A stretch of DNA of 6,611 nucleotides, taken from Thermoleophilaceae bacterium (GTDB lineage: Bacteria; Actinomycetota; Thermoleophilia; Solirubrobacterales; Thermoleophilaceae). Location of the stretch: positions 1-6,611 of the forward strand of contig JACCZP010000288.1 in NCBI GenBank assembly GCA_013695885.1, read 5' to 3'. The position numbers and the translations under genes were made by a program. Positions 6,174 through 6,611 of the stretch are shown piece by piece (position 1 is the stretch's first letter; each line of letters begins with the position of its first letter). The notes beneath the pieces were generated by a model. That model saw only the letters and a list, made by a program, of their open reading frames with translations. It had not been told where the DNA came from and ran no database searches.

Positions 6174-6262
6174 TAGTGCTGATCGTGCTGGGGGTCATCG
6201 GGGCCCTGGGGGCCACACAGGCACCCGAGATGAAGCGGTACCTCAAGCTCAGGGCGATGTAG
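6158..6262 (+). CDS. DUF6893-type single-helix membrane miniprotein (34 aa)
   Basis: A very short frame, easily missed. It begins MGKG, has one hydrophobic helix (about residues 5-19, rich in Val, Leu, Ile, Gly and Ala), and ends in a short basic tail with KRYLKLRAM (26-34). The pattern of one helix plus a terminal RYL-type basic end matches what I recall of the DUF6893 small-protein family, found beside hydrogenase genes in actinobacteria. More positive charge after the helix suggests N-terminus outside and C-terminus in the cytoplasm. Support for translation: a strong purine ribosome site (6145-6154), a 16-base overlap with the end of the protease gene, and a stop only six bases before hypB. 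Function is unknown. It could help tether the hydrogenase or an accessory protein to the membrane, which is inference. It is too small for sequence similarity alone to be conclusive. Confidence 0.72.
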   Translation: MGKGLVVLIVLGVIGALGATQAPEMKRYLKLRAM

Positions 6263-6268
6263 GTCGGG

Positions 6269-6611
6269 ATGCACCGGACCAAGGTGAAGGTCGTCGAGGG
6301 GGTCCTCGACGCCAACGACACGCTGGCCGAGGCCAACCGCTCTGACTTCGAGCGGGCCTCGGTCACGGTGCTCAATCTGATGAGCGCTCCCGGGGCGGGT
6401 AAGACCACGCTGCTCGAGCGCACGTTCGAGGGCGGGCTCGAGGGCCTGCGCCCCGGCGTGCTCGAGGGCGACGTCCAGGGCTCTATGGACGCCGACCGGC
6501 TCGCGGCCTACCACGTGCCGGTCACACAGCTCAACACCGACCCGGGGTTCGGCGGGGAGTGCCACCTCGACGCCAACATGGTCCGCTCGGCGCTTCCCTC
6601 GATAGCGCTCG
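6269..6611 (+). CDS. hypB: Hydrogenase nickel-incorporation GTPase HypB (3' end missing)
   Basis: HypB is a SIMIBI-class GTPase that, with HypA, delivers nickel to the hydrogenase large subunit in the cytoplasm. The first 114 residues are present. The Walker A loop APGAGKTTLLE (40-50) has its lysine at 45, and EGDVQGSMDADRL (66-78) is the following nucleotide-linked motif. GGECHLDANMV (95-105) contains the metal-site pair Cys98-His99 typical of the G domain. The N-terminus is short (about 32 residues before the GTPase core). It has neither the CxxCGC high-affinity nickel site of E. coli HypB nor a His-rich storage stretch. The ATG at 6269 was chosen because it lies six bases after the miniprotein stop and the sequence after it reads as a normal HypB leader; the ribosome site is weak. 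The gene runs off the window end, so about half of the protein is missing. Confidence 0.93.
   Translation, partial: MHRTKVKVVEGVLDANDTLAEANRSDFERASVTVLNLMSAPGAGKTTLLERTFEGGLEGLRPGVLEGDVQGSMDADRLAAYHVPVTQLNTDPGFGGECHLDANMVRSALPSIAL

Overview
The window is a gene-dense, one-strand piece of a [NiFe]-hydrogenase operon. The base composition is very GC-rich, with strong G/C bias at third codon positions, and GTG starts are frequent. Together with the gene set, this points to a high-GC actinobacterium, possibly a deep-branching or uncultured lineage; nothing in the window fixes the genus. The large subunit looks like the 'actinobacterial' group 1h (older name group 5) uptake hydrogenase, Hhy. These enzymes are known for oxidising atmospheric or trace H2 in air and feeding electrons to the respiratory chain during persistence.

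Layout, all on the plus strand. (1) 1-1653: hydrogenase large subunit, cut at its 5' end by the window edge. (2) 1658-2599: NifU-like domain fused to a Rieske-like domain with four cysteines. (3) 2605-3291: DUF5947-type protein with a cysteine cluster. (4) 3303-3512: 69-residue polar small protein behind a clear ribosome binding site. (5) 3518-4204: DUF6084-type protein. (6) 4204-5217: large uncharacterised protein typical of such operons. (7) 5214-6173: hydrogenase maturation protease with an extra N-terminal domain. (8) 6158-6262: 34-residue single-helix membrane miniprotein of DUF6893 type. (9) 6269-6611: start of hypB, cut by the window end. Gaps between genes are 4 to 11 bases, and three junctions overlap by 1, 4 and 16 bases. 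There is therefore no room for internal promoters or terminators outside genes, and the set is best read as one translationally coupled transcript. No stretch lacks a gene, and I saw no RNA gene, mobile element, CRISPR array or large repeat.

How the parts fit. The large subunit carries the NiFe site and still has a C-terminal tail after its last metal-binding motif. The protease is the expected enzyme to remove that tail once nickel is in place, and HypB is the GTPase that helps deliver nickel. The small subunit gene (hhyS) would lie just upstream, and the remaining hyp genes (hypA, F, C, D, E) were not seen here and probably lie beyond the window. The block from 1658 to 5217, plus the miniprotein, has no settled function. 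From context it should serve assembly of iron-sulfur centres, electron transfer from Hhy to quinone, membrane attachment or oxygen protection. This accessory block is the most interesting content of the window.
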